From: Actinomadura opuntiae
GTDB lineage: Bacteria > Actinomycetota > Actinomycetes > Streptosporangiales > Streptosporangiaceae
Length of the DNA: 64,000 nt
Assembly (NCBI RefSeq): GCF_030283205.1
Contig: NZ_JASNWF010000013.1
Coordinates: 188,540-252,539 of the forward strand
Reading direction: 5' to 3'
Numbering within the stretch: the stretch's first letter is position 1; every line of letters starts with the position of its first letter. The position numbers were made by a program, and so were the translations under genes. Below the pieces are notes generated by a model. The model made no database searches, had not been told where the DNA came from, and saw only the letters and a program-made list of their open reading frames with translations. Positions 44,817-54,859 of the stretch are shown piece by piece.

Positions 44817-46364
44817 TCATGCCGGCGTCGAGGCGGGGGCGACGCAGCCCGGTGCGGCGGCCTCGCTCTGGGCGGGGCGGCCGATCGTCGGCATGCCCAG
44901 CGACACGCCCTTCGGCCCCTCGGCCTGCCGCGCCTCCCACGCGTCGCCCGCCCGCGTACGGCGGACGTCCTGGACCGGCTTGTCGGCCACCAGGTGATGG
45001 GGCGCGGCATAGGTGACCTCGACGGTGACCATGTCGCCCGGCCGGACGGGCTCGTCGGGCGCCTGGAAGTGGACGAGGCGGTTGTCGGGCGCGCGGCCCG
45101 ACAGGCGGCGGGTCTCCTGGTCCTTGCGGCCCTCGCCCTCGGCCACCAGGACCTCCAGGGTGCGGCCGAGCTGCTTCTTGTTCTCCGCCCAGGAGATCTC
45201 CTCCTGGAGCGCGACGAGCCGCTCGTACCGCTCCTGCACGACCTCCTTGGGCAGCTGCCCGTCCATGGTGGCCGCGGGCGTGCCGGGGCGCTTGGAGTAC
45301 TGGAACGTGAACGCCGAGGAGAACCGCGCCTCGCGCACCACGTGCAGGGTCTGCTCGAAGTCCGCCTCGGTCTCGCCGGGGAATCCCACGATGATGTCGG
45401 TCGTGATCGCCGCGTCCGGGATGGCGGCGCGCACCTTCTCGATGATGCCGAGGTAGCGCTCCTGACGGTACGAGCGGCGCATCGCCCGCAGCACCGCGTC
45501 CGATCCGGACTGCAACGGCATGTGCAGCGACGGCATGACGTTCGGCGTCTCGGCCATCGCCGCGATCACGTCGTCGGTGAAGTCCTTGGGGTGCGGCGAG
45601 GTGAACCGGACCCGCTCCAGTCCGTCCACGTTCCCGCACGCGCGCAGCAGGCCCGCGAACGCGGACGAGCCGTCGGCGGTCATCGCGCGCACCTCGTCCG
45701 GCGCGGCCGACAGCGCGCCGAAGCCCGAGCCGTAGGCGTTGACGTTCTGCCCCAGCAGCGTGATCTCCAGGACGCCCTCGCCGACCAGCGCCTCGACCTC
45801 GGCCAGGATCTCCCCGGGGCGGCGGTCCCGCTCCTTGCCGCGCAGCGATGGGACGATGCAGAACGTGCAGGTGTTGTTGCAGCCGACGGAGATCGACACC
45901 CAGGCGGCGTACGGGGACTCGCGGCGCGTCGGCAGCGTCGACGGGAAGGTCACCAGCGACTCTTCGATCTCGACCTGCGCCTCGCTCTGCACCCGCGACC
46001 GCTCCAGCAGCACCGGCAGCGACCCGATGTTGTGGGTGCCGAACACCACGTCCACCCAGGGGGCGCGCTTGACGATGGTGTCGCGGTCCTTCTGCGCCAG
46101 GCAGCCGCCCACGGCGATCTGCATGCCCGGATGACCGTCCTTGACGGGCCGCAGATGGCCCAGGTTGCCGTAGAGCCGGTTGTCGGCGTTCTCCCGCACC
46201 GCGCAGGTGTTGAACACCACCACGTCGGGCTCGTCCTCGCCCGCGCGCACGTACCCGGCCGCCTCCAGCAGCCCGGACAGCCGCTCGGAGTCGTGGACGT
46301 TCATCTGGCACCCGTAGGTACGGATCTCGTACGTGCGGGGGCTCGTCTCCATAGGCGCACTCAT
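44817..46364 (-). CDS. miaB: tRNA-2-methylthio-N6-dimethylallyladenosine synthase (MiaB)
   Basis: Radical SAM methylthiotransferase that adds the 2-methylthio group at A37 after MiaA. 515 residues. N-terminal UPF0004 domain with cysteines in YGCQMN, NTCAVRENAD and GGCLAQ; radical SAM motif CNNTCTFC; TRAM domain at the C-terminus (DMVTVEVTYAAPHHLVAD). Starts at ATG 46364, preceded by GGGGA; an alternative is ATG 46352. Complete. Confidence 0.95.
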   Translation of the reverse strand: MSAPMETSPRTYEIRTYGCQMNVHDSERLSGLLEAAGYVRAGEDEPDVVVFNTCAVRENADNRLYGNLGHLRPVKDGHPGMQIAVGGCLAQKDRDTIVKRAPWVDVVFGTHNIGSLPVLLERSRVQSEAQVEIEESLVTFPSTLPTRRESPYAAWVSISVGCNNTCTFCIVPSLRGKERDRRPGEILAEVEALVGEGVLEITLLGQNVNAYGSGFGALSAAPDEVRAMTADGSSAFAGLLRACGNVDGLERVRFTSPHPKDFTDDVIAAMAETPNVMPSLHMPLQSGSDAVLRAMRRSYRQERYLGIIEKVRAAIPDAAITTDIIVGFPGETEADFEQTLHVVREARFSSAFTFQYSKRPGTPAATMDGQLPKEVVQERYERLVALQEEISWAENKKQLGRTLEVLVAEGEGRKDQETRRLSGRAPDNRLVHFQAPDEPVRPGDMVTVEVTYAAPHHLVADKPVQDVRRTRAGDAWEARQAEGPKGVSLGMPTIGRPAQSEAAAPGCVAPASTPA

Positions 46365-46517
46365 GACAGTCCCCAAGCGTACGCGCCGGAGGGTGCGCGC
46401 CGGGCACGGATGATCACGCTGCGGTGCCCGATCCACCCGCCGAACTGCGCAGTCGTGATCGGATCGGTACCGCCACGGAACCAACGCGTCCTGCGGGATG
46501 ACGTAAAGTTCCACCGC

Positions 46518-47336
46518 ATGACGGACAGCGAAGGCGGGCCCGACCTGACCAAGGGGCAAGGGCCGGAGGACGCCATCACGCAGGCCGCCGCAACCGGCAC
46601 GGGACCGCTCGTCGTGGTCGAGCACGTCCACAAGCACTTCGGCGAGCTGCACGTGCTCAAGGACATCAACCTCACCGTCGACCGCGGCGAGGTCGTCGTC
46701 GTCATCGGCCCTTCGGGCGGCGGCAAGTCGACCCTGTGCCGGTCGATCAACCGGCTGGAGCCCATCGACGGCGGCCGGATCCTCGTCGACGGCAAGGAGC
46801 TGCCCAAGGAGGGCAAGGATCTGGCGCGGCTCCGCGCGGACGTGGGCATGGTGTTCCAGTCGTTCAACCTGTTCGCCCACAAGACGATCCTCGAGAACGT
46901 CACGCTCGGCCCGGTGAAGGTGCGCAAGCAGGGCAGGCAGGAGTCCGAGAAGCACGCGATGGAGCTGCTGGAGCGCGTCGGCATCGCCGACCAGGCCGGC
47001 AAGTACCCCGCCCAGCTCTCCGGCGGGCAGCAGCAGCGCGCCGCGATCGCCCGCTCCCTCGCCATGAAGCCGAAGGTGATGCTCTTCGACGAGCCCACCT
47101 CGGCGCTCGACCCCGAGATGGTCAACGAGGTCCTCGACGTCATGACCGGCCTGGCCCGGGAGGGCATGACGATGATCGTGGTGACCCACGAGATGGGCTT
47201 CGCCCGCCGGGCCGCGCAGAAGGTCGTGTTCATGGCGGACGGGCAGATCGTCGAGGAGAACACTCCCGACGGGTTCTTCACCAACGCGCGCACGGACCGC
47301 GCGAAGGACTTCCTTTCCAAGATCCTCACGCACTGA
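46518..47336 (+). CDS. gluA: Glutamate-type ABC transporter ATP-binding protein
   Basis: 272 residues. Walker A GPSGGGKST, signature LSGGQQQRAAIARSLA and Walker B VMLFDEPTSALD give a polar amino-acid transporter ATPase (GlnQ/GluA type). Two-component-like N-terminal extension of about 30 residues. Operon gluABCD: 40-base gap to the binding protein. Divergent from miaB. Confidence 0.92.
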   Translation: MTDSEGGPDLTKGQGPEDAITQAAATGTGPLVVVEHVHKHFGELHVLKDINLTVDRGEVVVVIGPSGGGKSTLCRSINRLEPIDGGRILVDGKELPKEGKDLARLRADVGMVFQSFNLFAHKTILENVTLGPVKVRKQGRQESEKHAMELLERVGIADQAGKYPAQLSGGQQQRAAIARSLAMKPKVMLFDEPTSALDPEMVNEVLDVMTGLAREGMTMIVVTHEMGFARRAAQKVVFMADGQIVEENTPDGFFTNARTDRAKDFLSKILTH

Positions 47337-47376
47337 GCCGCGGGGCTCCGGCAGAGAAGCAGAGGTGTAGCGAGCA

Positions 47377-48246
47377 ATGCGATTCAAGCGTTTCGGCGCT
47401 CTGATCGGCGCGGGCATGGCCCTGTCGCTGGCCGTGTCGGCCTGCGGCAGCGACAAGGAGAAGACCGAGGCCAAGACGGTCGTCCAGAAGGCCAAGGAAG
47501 ACAAGAAGCTGACGATCGGCATCAAGTTCGACCAGCCCGCGCTCGGGCTGAAGAAGCCGGACGGCACGTTCGCCGGCTTCGACGTGGACGTCGCCAAGTA
47601 CATCGCCAAGCAGCTCGGCGTCCCCGAGAGCGGCATCACCTTCAAGGAGACGACCTCCGCCAACCGCGAGTCGTTCCTCGGCGGCGGCCAGGTCGACCTG
47701 GTCGTGGCGACCTACTCCATCACCGACGCGCGCAAGCAGCAGGTCACCTTCGGCGGCCCGTACTACGTCGCGCACCAGGACACGATGGTCAAGGCGAGCA
47801 ACAACAGCATCAAGAAGGCCCAGGACCTCAAGGGCAAGAAGCTGTGCCGCGCCGCCGGGTCGAACTCCTTCCGCCGCGTCACCGAGGGCCCGCCGGACGG
47901 CAAGCTCAACATCAAGGGCGTCACGCTGGTCGACGCCAGCAGCTACTCCGAGTGCGTCAGCAAGCTCAAGTCGGGCGCCCTCGACGCGGTCAGCACCGAC
48001 GACCTGATCCTGGCCGGCTTCGCCGCCCAGCAGAAGGGCGCCTTCAAGGTCATCAACGACCCCTTCACCGACGAGAAGTACGGCGTCGGCATCAAGAAGG
48101 GCGACAAGGAGACCTGCGAGGCCGTCAACGCCGCCATCCAGAAGATGTACACCGACGGCAGCGCCAAGACGTACCTGGAGCAGAACTTCTCCGGCACCGG
48201 GCTGAAGCTCGTCACGACCGCTCCGCAGATGGAAGGCTGCGCCTGA
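47377..48246 (+). CDS. gluB: Glutamate-type ABC transporter substrate-binding lipoprotein
   Basis: 289 residues. Lipobox LAVSAC (Cys23) after MRFKRFGALIGAGMALS. Family-3 binding protein: LTIGIKFDQPALGLKKPDGTFAGFDVDVAKYIAKQLGV, then VTFGGPYYVAHQDTMVK and CVSKLKSGALDAVSTDDLILAG. A strong hairpin lies directly after its stop. Confidence 0.94.
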   Translation: MRFKRFGALIGAGMALSLAVSACGSDKEKTEAKTVVQKAKEDKKLTIGIKFDQPALGLKKPDGTFAGFDVDVAKYIAKQLGVPESGITFKETTSANRESFLGGGQVDLVVATYSITDARKQQVTFGGPYYVAHQDTMVKASNNSIKKAQDLKGKKLCRAAGSNSFRRVTEGPPDGKLNIKGVTLVDASSYSECVSKLKSGALDAVSTDDLILAGFAAQQKGAFKVINDPFTDEKYGVGIKKGDKETCEAVNAAIQKMYTDGSAKTYLEQNFSGTGLKLVTTAPQMEGCA

Positions 48247-48264
48247 TCCCAGGCCGAGGCCCGT

Positions 48265-48304
48265 CGCGCCGGCGCGTCCCGGGAGTCCCGGAGGCGCCGG
48301 CGCG
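48265..48304 (+). terminator. Intra-operon hairpin after gluB
   Basis: A perfect 10-bp stem CGCGCCGGCG / CGCCGGCGCG with a 20-base loop, between gluB and gluC. Such stems commonly stabilise or attenuate, giving more binding protein than permease. Confidence 0.6.
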
Positions 48305-48341
48305 GCCCCGACCCGCTGGAACGCCATGGAACAGCTAATCA

Positions 48342-49025
48342 ATGTTTGACTTCGGCCCGTTCTTCGACCACTTCGACGAGATCCTCCAGGGGTTCTGGGC
48401 GACCGTGCGCCTGGCCGCGGCGTCGGCGGTGCTGTCGCTCGTCATCGGCACGGTGCTGGCGAGCTTCCGGGTGTCGCCCGTCCCGGTCCTGCGCGGCGTC
48501 GGAACCGTCTACGTCAACATCATCCGCAACACCCCCCTGACCCTGATCCTGCTGATGTGCAGCCTGGGGCTCAACGACAACCTGGCCATCCGGTTCTCCG
48601 GCAACTCCTCGACGAGCTACTACTGGTGGGCGGTCCTCGGGCTGTCCGGCTACACCGGGGCCTTCGTCTGCGAGTCGCTGCGCGCGGGCGTCAACACCGT
48701 GCCGCTCGGCCAGGCGGAGGCGGCGCGCTCGATCGGGCTCACCTTCGTCCAGTCGCTCCGCATGATCATCCTGCCGCAGGCGTTCCGCGCGGTCATCGCG
48801 CCGCTCGGCAGCGTCTACATCGCGATGATCAAGAACACCACGGTGGCCTCCGCGGCCAGCTACGCCGAGGTCGCGCTGGTCACCAAGACCATCCTGGACG
48901 AGCCCACCTTCAGCAACGGCACCATCCCGCTGTTCATCGGCGTTGCCGTCGGTTTCATGATCCTCGTCCTGCCCACCGGCTTCTTCTTCGGTTGGCTGGC
49001 CAAACGGATGGCGGTGGCCCGATGA
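48342..49025 (+). CDS. gluC: Amino-acid ABC transporter permease (GluC type)
   Basis: 227 residues, about five membrane helices. Motifs: FWATVRLAAASAVLSLVIG, IIRNTPLTLILLMCSLG, and EAA loop AARSIGLTFVQSLRMIILPQAFRAVIAPLGSVYIAMIKNT. Overlaps gluD by ATGA. Confidence 0.93.
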   Translation: MFDFGPFFDHFDEILQGFWATVRLAAASAVLSLVIGTVLASFRVSPVPVLRGVGTVYVNIIRNTPLTLILLMCSLGLNDNLAIRFSGNSSTSYYWWAVLGLSGYTGAFVCESLRAGVNTVPLGQAEAARSIGLTFVQSLRMIILPQAFRAVIAPLGSVYIAMIKNTTVASAASYAEVALVTKTILDEPTFSNGTIPLFIGVAVGFMILVLPTGFFFGWLAKRMAVAR

Positions 49026-50023
49026 CCAAGGAAGCAACGGTCCTGTTCGACGCCCCCGGACCGCGGGCGCGCGTCCGCAACGCGGTGCTGACCGCCGTCG
49101 CGTCGGTCGTGGTGGCCGCGGTCGTCGCCGTGCTCGTCTGGCGGCTGAACGACAAGGGCCAGTTCGCCGGGAACCTCTGGAGCCCCTTCCTCAAGTGGGG
49201 GGTCTGGCAGCACCTGATCCTGCCCGGTCTGTGGAACACGCTGAAGGCGGCGGCGCTGGCCTCGGTGCTGGCCCTGCTGTTCGGCGTCGTCTTCGGGCTG
49301 GGCCGGCTGTCGGACCACTGGTGGGTGCGGATCCCGGCGGGCGTCGTCGTCGAGTTCTTCCGGGCGATCCCGCTGCTGATCCTGATCTTCCTCGTGTTCT
49401 TCGTGCCGAACAAGATCAGCCCGTCGATCGCCGAGTCGCAGTTCGGCACCCTCCAGCGGGTCCTGGTGGAGGACTTCTTCTCGCTCTTCGGCGTCGAGAT
49501 CAACGCCGGGACCGTCATCGTGCCCGCCTTCGCGGCGGTGGTCTTCGGCCTGGTCCTGTACAACGGCTCGGTCCTGGCCGAGATCGTGCGCGCGGGCGTG
49601 CTGTCGGTCCCGAAGGGGCAGTCGGAGGCCGCCTACTCCATCGGCCTCCGCAAGAACGGCGTCATGCGGCTGGTGCTGCTCCCGCAGGCCGTCACCGTGA
49701 TGATGCCGGCGATCGTGAGCCAGATCGTCGTCCTGCTCAAGGACACCGCCCTCGGCTTCATCATCGCCTACCCGGAGCTGCTCCAGGCCGGCTTCAAGCA
49801 GGTGCCCGCCAACTACCACAACAACGTCATCCAGGCCGGCGTCGTGGTCGCGATCATCTACATCGCGATCAACATGTCGGTGAGCCGGCTGGCGACGGCG
49901 CTGGAGAAGCGCAGCCGCCGCAGCCGCAAGACGGAGGCGAGGACCATGGGGACCGGGACGGGGGCTCCGCCCGCACCCGGGATGGCCGTCGGAGGGACAT
50001 CCGGCGGGGCCGGGGTCGTCTAG
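49022..50023 (+). CDS. gluD: Amino-acid ABC transporter permease (GluD type)
   Basis: 333 residues. Longer than GluC, with an N-terminal helix at about 23-42, then EFFRAIPLLILIFLVFF and EAA loop AAYSIGLRKNGVMRLVLLPQAVTVMMPAIVSQIVVLLKDTALGF. C-terminal Gly/Pro-rich tail. Ends the gluABCD operon before a terminator. Confidence 0.93.
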   Translation: MTKEATVLFDAPGPRARVRNAVLTAVASVVVAAVVAVLVWRLNDKGQFAGNLWSPFLKWGVWQHLILPGLWNTLKAAALASVLALLFGVVFGLGRLSDHWWVRIPAGVVVEFFRAIPLLILIFLVFFVPNKISPSIAESQFGTLQRVLVEDFFSLFGVEINAGTVIVPAFAAVVFGLVLYNGSVLAEIVRAGVLSVPKGQSEAAYSIGLRKNGVMRLVLLPQAVTVMMPAIVSQIVVLLKDTALGFIIAYPELLQAGFKQVPANYHNNVIQAGVVVAIIYIAINMSVSRLATALEKRSRRSRKTEARTMGTGTGAPPAPGMAVGGTSGGAGVV

Positions 50024-50046
50024 GCCCGCAGCACCCCGCCGTGCAA

Positions 50047-50073
50047 GGGCGCCGCCGTTATCCGGCGGCGCCC
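50047..50073 (+). terminator. Terminator of the gluABCD operon
   Basis: A perfect 11-bp stem GGGCGCCGCCG / CGGCGGCGCCC with loop TTATC, followed by TCCGCTTTTCC. Confidence 0.8.
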
Positions 50074-50194
50074 TCCGCTTTTCCCGGGGCGGGCGCCGCG
50101 CGTTGCCGATCACCTGTGACCGGCACATATCTTTCCGAAGTCAAAGCGCCCGTCATGGCCCCAACCGATCCCCGTATGCGGGACGATTCCTGGT

Positions 50195-52198
50195 ATGACC
50201 GCTCGTGCGACCCTCCCCTACGGCTCCTGGCCTTCCCCCATCTCCGCGGCCGACGTGGCCCGTGCTCGGCTTCGCCTCAGTTTCCCCACCGTGGTGGGCG
50301 ATGACGTGTGGTGGCAGGAGACCCGTCCCGAGGAGGGCGGGCGTACGACGGTCATCCATCTCCAGGGCGGTCACCGTACCGAGCTGCTCCAGGCGCCCTG
50401 GGACGCCCGTACGCGCGTGCACGAGTACGGCGGGCGGTCGTACCTGCCGGTCCGCACCGCCAACGGTGTGTCCCTGGTGTTCTCCAACTACGAGGACCAG
50501 CGGCTGCACCGGCTCGACGAGGGCGACCCCAAGCCCTACCCGCTGACCCCGGAGCCGGCCGTCCCGGCCGGGCTCCGCTACGCCGACTACGTGCTGTCCC
50601 CCGACGGCACCGAGGTCTGGTGCGTGTGCGAGGGGCACATCGCCGAGCCGCCGGCGGGCGCCGCCGAGCAGAGCGAGGGCACCACCGGCATCCGCCGCGC
50701 CATCGTCGCCGTCCCGCTGGACGGCAGCGCCGCCGACGACGCCGGGGCCATCCGCGAGCTCGTCACCGGCGCGCACTTCTACGCCTCCCCCGCGCCTTCT
50801 CCGAGCGGCGGGCACCTCGCGTGGGTGCAGTGGAACCACCCGCGCATGCCGTGGGACGGGACGGAGCTGCGCGTGGCGGCCATCGAGGACGGCACCACGG
50901 TCGCGCCCCGCACCGTCAAGGGCGGCCTCACCGAGTCCGCCGTGGCGCCGCTGTGGCGCGACGACGAGTCCCTCTACGTCATCTCCGACTGGCCCGGCTG
51001 GTGGAACATCTACCAGGTCGGGCTGCACGGGGAGTCGCCGCAGGCGCAGTACCCGGCCGAGGAGGAGTTCACCGGGGCGCTCTGGCAGCTCGGCGGCATG
51101 CCGTACGCGCTGCTGGGCGACGGGCGCCTCGCCGTCCTGCACGGCGAGGGCGACCTGCGGCTCGGTATCTACGACCCCGAGACGCTCGACCTGGTCGACA
51201 TCGAGGTGCCCTACGAGGACTGGCACCCGCAGCTGTCGGCGGACGGCACGACGATCGTCGGCATCGCGGGCGGCCCGGACCTGCCGACGTCGGTGGTGCG
51301 GGTGGACACCACCACCGGCCGCGTCGAAGGGCTCCGCCGCGAGCTCGCCGAGCTGCCCGACGTCGCGTACCTGTCGAAGCCGCGCACCGAACGCCTCGAA
51401 GGGCCGTTCGGGCGCCCCGTCCACGCCTACGTGTTCCCGCCGACCAACCCCGAGGCCGCGGCCCCGGAAGGGGAGCTGCCGCCCTACGTGGTGTTCGTGC
51501 ACGGCGGCCCGACCGGCCGCGTCTCCAAGGACCTCGACCTGGAACGGTGCTACTTCACCAGCCGCGGTATCGGCGTCATCGACGTCAACTACGGCGGGTC
51601 GACCGGTTACGGGCGCGCCTACCGCGAGCGGCTGCGCCGCCAATGGGGCGTGGTGGACGTGGAGGACGCCATCGCCGCCGCCCAGGCGCTCGTCGACGGC
51701 GGCATAGCCGACCCGGACCGGCTCGCCATCCGCGGCGGCTCGGCGGGCGGCTGGACGACGCTGGCCGCCGCCACCCAGACCGACCTGTTCAAGGCCGCCA
51801 CGTCCTACTACGGGATCAGCGACCTGCAGAGCTTCGCCGAGGCCACCCACGACTTCGAGTCGCACTACCTGTTCGGGCTGATCGGCCCGCTGCCGGGCTT
51901 CGAGCGGGCCTACGAGGAGCGCTCGCCCCTGAACCGCGCCGACCGGACCGCGTGCCCCGTGCTGCTCCTGCAGGGCCTCAACGACCCGGTGGTGCCGCCG
52001 GACCAGTCCGAGCGGTTCGCGGTCGCGCTGGCCGCCAAGAAGATGCCGTACGCCTACCTGACGTTCGAGGGCGAGTCGCACGGCTTCCGCCGCGCCGACA
52101 CCGTCATCGCGTGCCTGGAGGCGGAGCTGGCGTTCTACGGCCAGACGCTCGGCTTCGAACCGCGCGGGGTCGACCCCATCGACCTGACGGTCGCCTGA
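50195..52198 (+). CDS. S9 family serine peptidase (acylaminoacyl/dipeptidyl peptidase type)
   Basis: 667 residues. N-terminal beta-propeller region and C-terminal alpha/beta hydrolase: catalytic Ser in GGSAGG (about 516), Asp in GLNDPVVPP and His in ESHGFR. VVFVHGGPTGRVSK gives the oxyanion region. Cytoplasmic, no signal peptide. Cleaves short peptides; may process peptides brought in by transporters. Confidence 0.93.
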   Translation: MTARATLPYGSWPSPISAADVARARLRLSFPTVVGDDVWWQETRPEEGGRTTVIHLQGGHRTELLQAPWDARTRVHEYGGRSYLPVRTANGVSLVFSNYEDQRLHRLDEGDPKPYPLTPEPAVPAGLRYADYVLSPDGTEVWCVCEGHIAEPPAGAAEQSEGTTGIRRAIVAVPLDGSAADDAGAIRELVTGAHFYASPAPSPSGGHLAWVQWNHPRMPWDGTELRVAAIEDGTTVAPRTVKGGLTESAVAPLWRDDESLYVISDWPGWWNIYQVGLHGESPQAQYPAEEEFTGALWQLGGMPYALLGDGRLAVLHGEGDLRLGIYDPETLDLVDIEVPYEDWHPQLSADGTTIVGIAGGPDLPTSVVRVDTTTGRVEGLRRELAELPDVAYLSKPRTERLEGPFGRPVHAYVFPPTNPEAAAPEGELPPYVVFVHGGPTGRVSKDLDLERCYFTSRGIGVIDVNYGGSTGYGRAYRERLRRQWGVVDVEDAIAAAQALVDGGIADPDRLAIRGGSAGGWTTLAAATQTDLFKAATSYYGISDLQSFAEATHDFESHYLFGLIGPLPGFERAYEERSPLNRADRTACPVLLLQGLNDPVVPPDQSERFAVALAAKKMPYAYLTFEGESHGFRRADTVIACLEAELAFYGQTLGFEPRGVDPIDLTVA

Positions 52199-52295
52199 GG
52201 CAGCCGTCGGTCCGCCGCCGGCGCGTCCCGCCCCGGCGGCGGACCGTACCGGCCGGCCCGGCGGCTAGGCGGCCCGGCGCTAGGCGGCGCGGCGG

Positions 52296-53234
52296 TCAGG
52301 CGGCGCGCTTGTCGGCGGCGGCGCGCAGGTTGTAGACGTCCTTGTCGAAGTACGCCGAGTACGAGCGCGACGCGGTGTTGCCGCCGCCCTGGTAGCCGCC
52401 GATGACGCCGTTGATGTCGCCCTTCTGCGTCGTGTAGCTGTAGTTCAGCAGCCACGGGCTGCCGCTCGTGCCGCCGTAGAAGCCCGTGCAGTCCATCCGG
52501 ATCTGGAACTGGGACTGCTTCGCGGTCTTGGTGCGGCAGTAGATGGGGCGGTCGCGCGGATCGAAGGCGATCTTCGGGTAGCCGGCCACGTTCACCGTCT
52601 TGCCCGTGCCCTGGTTGATCGCGAGCTTGTTGTAGCCGACCGCCTTCTGGATCGTCTTGCCGCTCCGGTCGTTCAGCGCGATGAACCCGAAGTCCAGGTC
52701 GGGGTCGGTGCTGGTCACCCAGCGCTGGTCGACCAGCAGCATCTTGGCTGTCCAGGTGCCGTAGGGGCGCTTCCCCTGGTCGTACTTGGGGACGAACGCC
52801 ACCTTCGTCGCGTACTTCTTGCCCTTGCCGCCGTGGATGCAGTGCGCGGCGGTGATCAGCAGCCGCTGCGACGAGCTCTGCACGACGCTCGCGGTGCAGA
52901 AGTGGTCGCCCTGTCCGTTGTTGAAGAACAGCGCGCCGATCGTCGGGACGCCGCCGAACGCCTTCGACTGGACGATCGCCTGCGAGGAGAACGTCTGCCC
53001 GGTCACGCCCCCGCTCCTGCGGTCGACGGGCGTCGCCGCGGCCATCCGCTTGGGGGTCCAGTAGCGGGACGCGTCGTTGGCGTCCGCCGCGCTCACCCGC
53101 ATGCTGGCGGACGTGTCGACGACCGTGCGTCCCCGCGCGTCGCCCGCCGTGTACCAGACCGTCCCGGCGCCCGCCGCGACGATGCCGGCGCAGGCGCCGC
53201 CCGCGGCCGTCCACCGCATCCACCGATTGCGCAT
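52296..53234 (-). CDS. Secreted trypsin/V8-like serine protease
   Basis: 312 residues. N-terminal membrane/signal segment (about 8-30). Catalytic triad: His131 in TAAHC, Asp181 in DLDFGFI and Ser257 in GGTSGSPW. Cysteines HFC and TAAHC likely pair. Size and the GTSGSP motif suit the V8-type glutamyl endopeptidase-like group. Downstream of rny on the same strand. Confidence 0.88.
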   Translation of the reverse strand: MRNRWMRWTAAGGACAGIVAAGAGTVWYTAGDARGRTVVDTSASMRVSAADANDASRYWTPKRMAAATPVDRRSGGVTGQTFSSQAIVQSKAFGGVPTIGALFFNNGQGDHFCTASVVQSSSQRLLITAAHCIHGGKGKKYATKVAFVPKYDQGKRPYGTWTAKMLLVDQRWVTSTDPDLDFGFIALNDRSGKTIQKAVGYNKLAINQGTGKTVNVAGYPKIAFDPRDRPIYCRTKTAKQSQFQIRMDCTGFYGGTSGSPWLLNYSYTTQKGDINGVIGGYQGGGNTASRSYSAYFDKDVYNLRAAADKRAA

Positions 53235-53287
53235 CGCGCAAAACTATCGATCTTGACGGTCCCGCACAACGGGAACGATCACACCGG

Positions 53288-54859
53288 TCAGCGCGCGAAC
53301 TCGATGGCCCTGGACTCGCGCACCACGGTGACGCGGATCTGGCCGGGGTAGGTCAGCTCGTCCTCGACCTGCTTGGCGATGTCGCGGGCGATGACCTGCG
53401 CCTGGATGTCGTCGACGGCGTCCGGCTTCACCATCACGCGGATCTCGCGGCCGGCCTGCATCGCGAAGACCTTCTCCACGCCCTCGTGCTTCTCCCGGGC
53501 GATCTGCTCCAGCCGCTCCAGCCGCTTGACGTAGGCCTCCAGCGACTCCCTGCGCGCCCCCGGGCGGCTGCCGCTCACCGCGTCCGCCGCCTGGGTGAGC
53601 ACCGCCTCGACCGTCCGGACCTCGACCTCGTTGTGGTGCGCCTCGATGGCGTGCACCACGTCCTCGTGCTCGCCGTACCGGCGCGCGATCTCGGCCCCGA
53701 TGAGCGCGTGGCTGCCCTCGACCTCGTGCGTGAGTGCCTTGCCGATGTCGTGCAGCAGCGTGCACCGCTTGGCGACCTCCACGGGAAGCTTCAGCTCGCT
53801 GGCCATGATCCCGGCGATGTGCGCCGACTCGATGAGGTGCTTCAGCACGTTCTGCCCGTAGGACGTCCGGTACCGCAACTGGCCGAGCAGCGCGATCAGC
53901 TCCGGATGCATGTCGGCGATGCCGACCTCGACGAGCGCGTCCTCGCCGGCCCGCACGCACAGCTGCTCCACGTCGGTGCGGCTGCGCTCGTAGACCTCCT
54001 CGATCCGCTGCGGGTGGATCCGCCCGTCCAGCACGAGCTTCTCCAGGGTCAGCCGGCCGACCTCCCGGCGCACCGGGTCGAAGCAGCTCAGCAGCACCGC
54101 CTCCGGCGTGTCGTCGATGATGAGGTTCACGCCGGTCGTGGTCTCGAACGCCCGGATGTTGCGGCCCTCGCGGCCGATGATCCGGCCCTTCATCTCGTCG
54201 CTCGGCAGGTGCAGGACCGACACGACCGACTCGGCGGTCTGCTCGCTGGCCACCCGCTGGATCGCCAGCGTCACGATCTTGCGGGCGCGCTTGTCGCCCT
54301 CGGCGCGCGCGGCGTTCTCGATCTCGCGGGTGATCGGGATGGCCTCCCGCTTGGCCTGGTTCTCGATCGCCGCGACCAGCTCGCCCTTGGCCTGCTCGGC
54401 GGTGAGCCCGGCGGCGCGCTCCAGGACCTTGCGGCGCTCCTCCTCGATCCCGGCGAGCTCCTTCCTGCGCTCCTCCAGCGACCGCTTGGTCTCCGCGAGC
54501 TTGTCCGCCCACTCCTGCAGGCGGCGCATCTCGCCGTCGAGGCGCTGCTCCCGCTCGGCCAGCCGGGTCTCCCTGCGCTCCAGGTCCTCCCTGGCGGTCC
54601 GCAGGTCCGCGCGGAGGGTCCGGGCCTCCTCCTCGGCCTCGGCGCGCGCCGTCTCGGCGATCCGCTCCGCCTGCGCCTCGGCCTTCTCGCGCGCCTCCCG
54701 GGCCTCCTGCTTGACCCGCGCCCGGATCTCGTCGGCCTCGCCCTGCGCGCGGGCCATCTCCGCCGCCGCCTTCCCGGGCACGCCGGGACGCCACAGCATG
54801 ACGATGACGAGAGCGACCAGGGTCACCAGCAGCGCCGCACCCAGCAGGACGCTCTCCAT
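53288..54859 (-). CDS. rny: Ribonuclease Y
   Basis: Endoribonuclease that starts mRNA decay, membrane-anchored. 523 residues. N-terminal membrane helix (LLGAALLVTLVALVIVML), long coiled coil (about 30-200, Glu/Arg-rich), KH domain with IIGREGRNIRAFETTTGVNLIIDD, HD domain with HDIG near 370 and HEVEGSHALIGAEIARRYGE. Complete. Upstream neighbours are recX and recA. Confidence 0.94.
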   Translation of the reverse strand: MESVLLGAALLVTLVALVIVMLWRPGVPGKAAAEMARAQGEADEIRARVKQEAREAREKAEAQAERIAETARAEAEEEARTLRADLRTAREDLERRETRLAEREQRLDGEMRRLQEWADKLAETKRSLEERRKELAGIEEERRKVLERAAGLTAEQAKGELVAAIENQAKREAIPITREIENAARAEGDKRARKIVTLAIQRVASEQTAESVVSVLHLPSDEMKGRIIGREGRNIRAFETTTGVNLIIDDTPEAVLLSCFDPVRREVGRLTLEKLVLDGRIHPQRIEEVYERSRTDVEQLCVRAGEDALVEVGIADMHPELIALLGQLRYRTSYGQNVLKHLIESAHIAGIMASELKLPVEVAKRCTLLHDIGKALTHEVEGSHALIGAEIARRYGEHEDVVHAIEAHHNEVEVRTVEAVLTQAADAVSGSRPGARRESLEAYVKRLERLEQIAREKHEGVEKVFAMQAGREIRVMVKPDAVDDIQAQVIARDIAKQVEDELTYPGQIRVTVVRESRAIEFAR

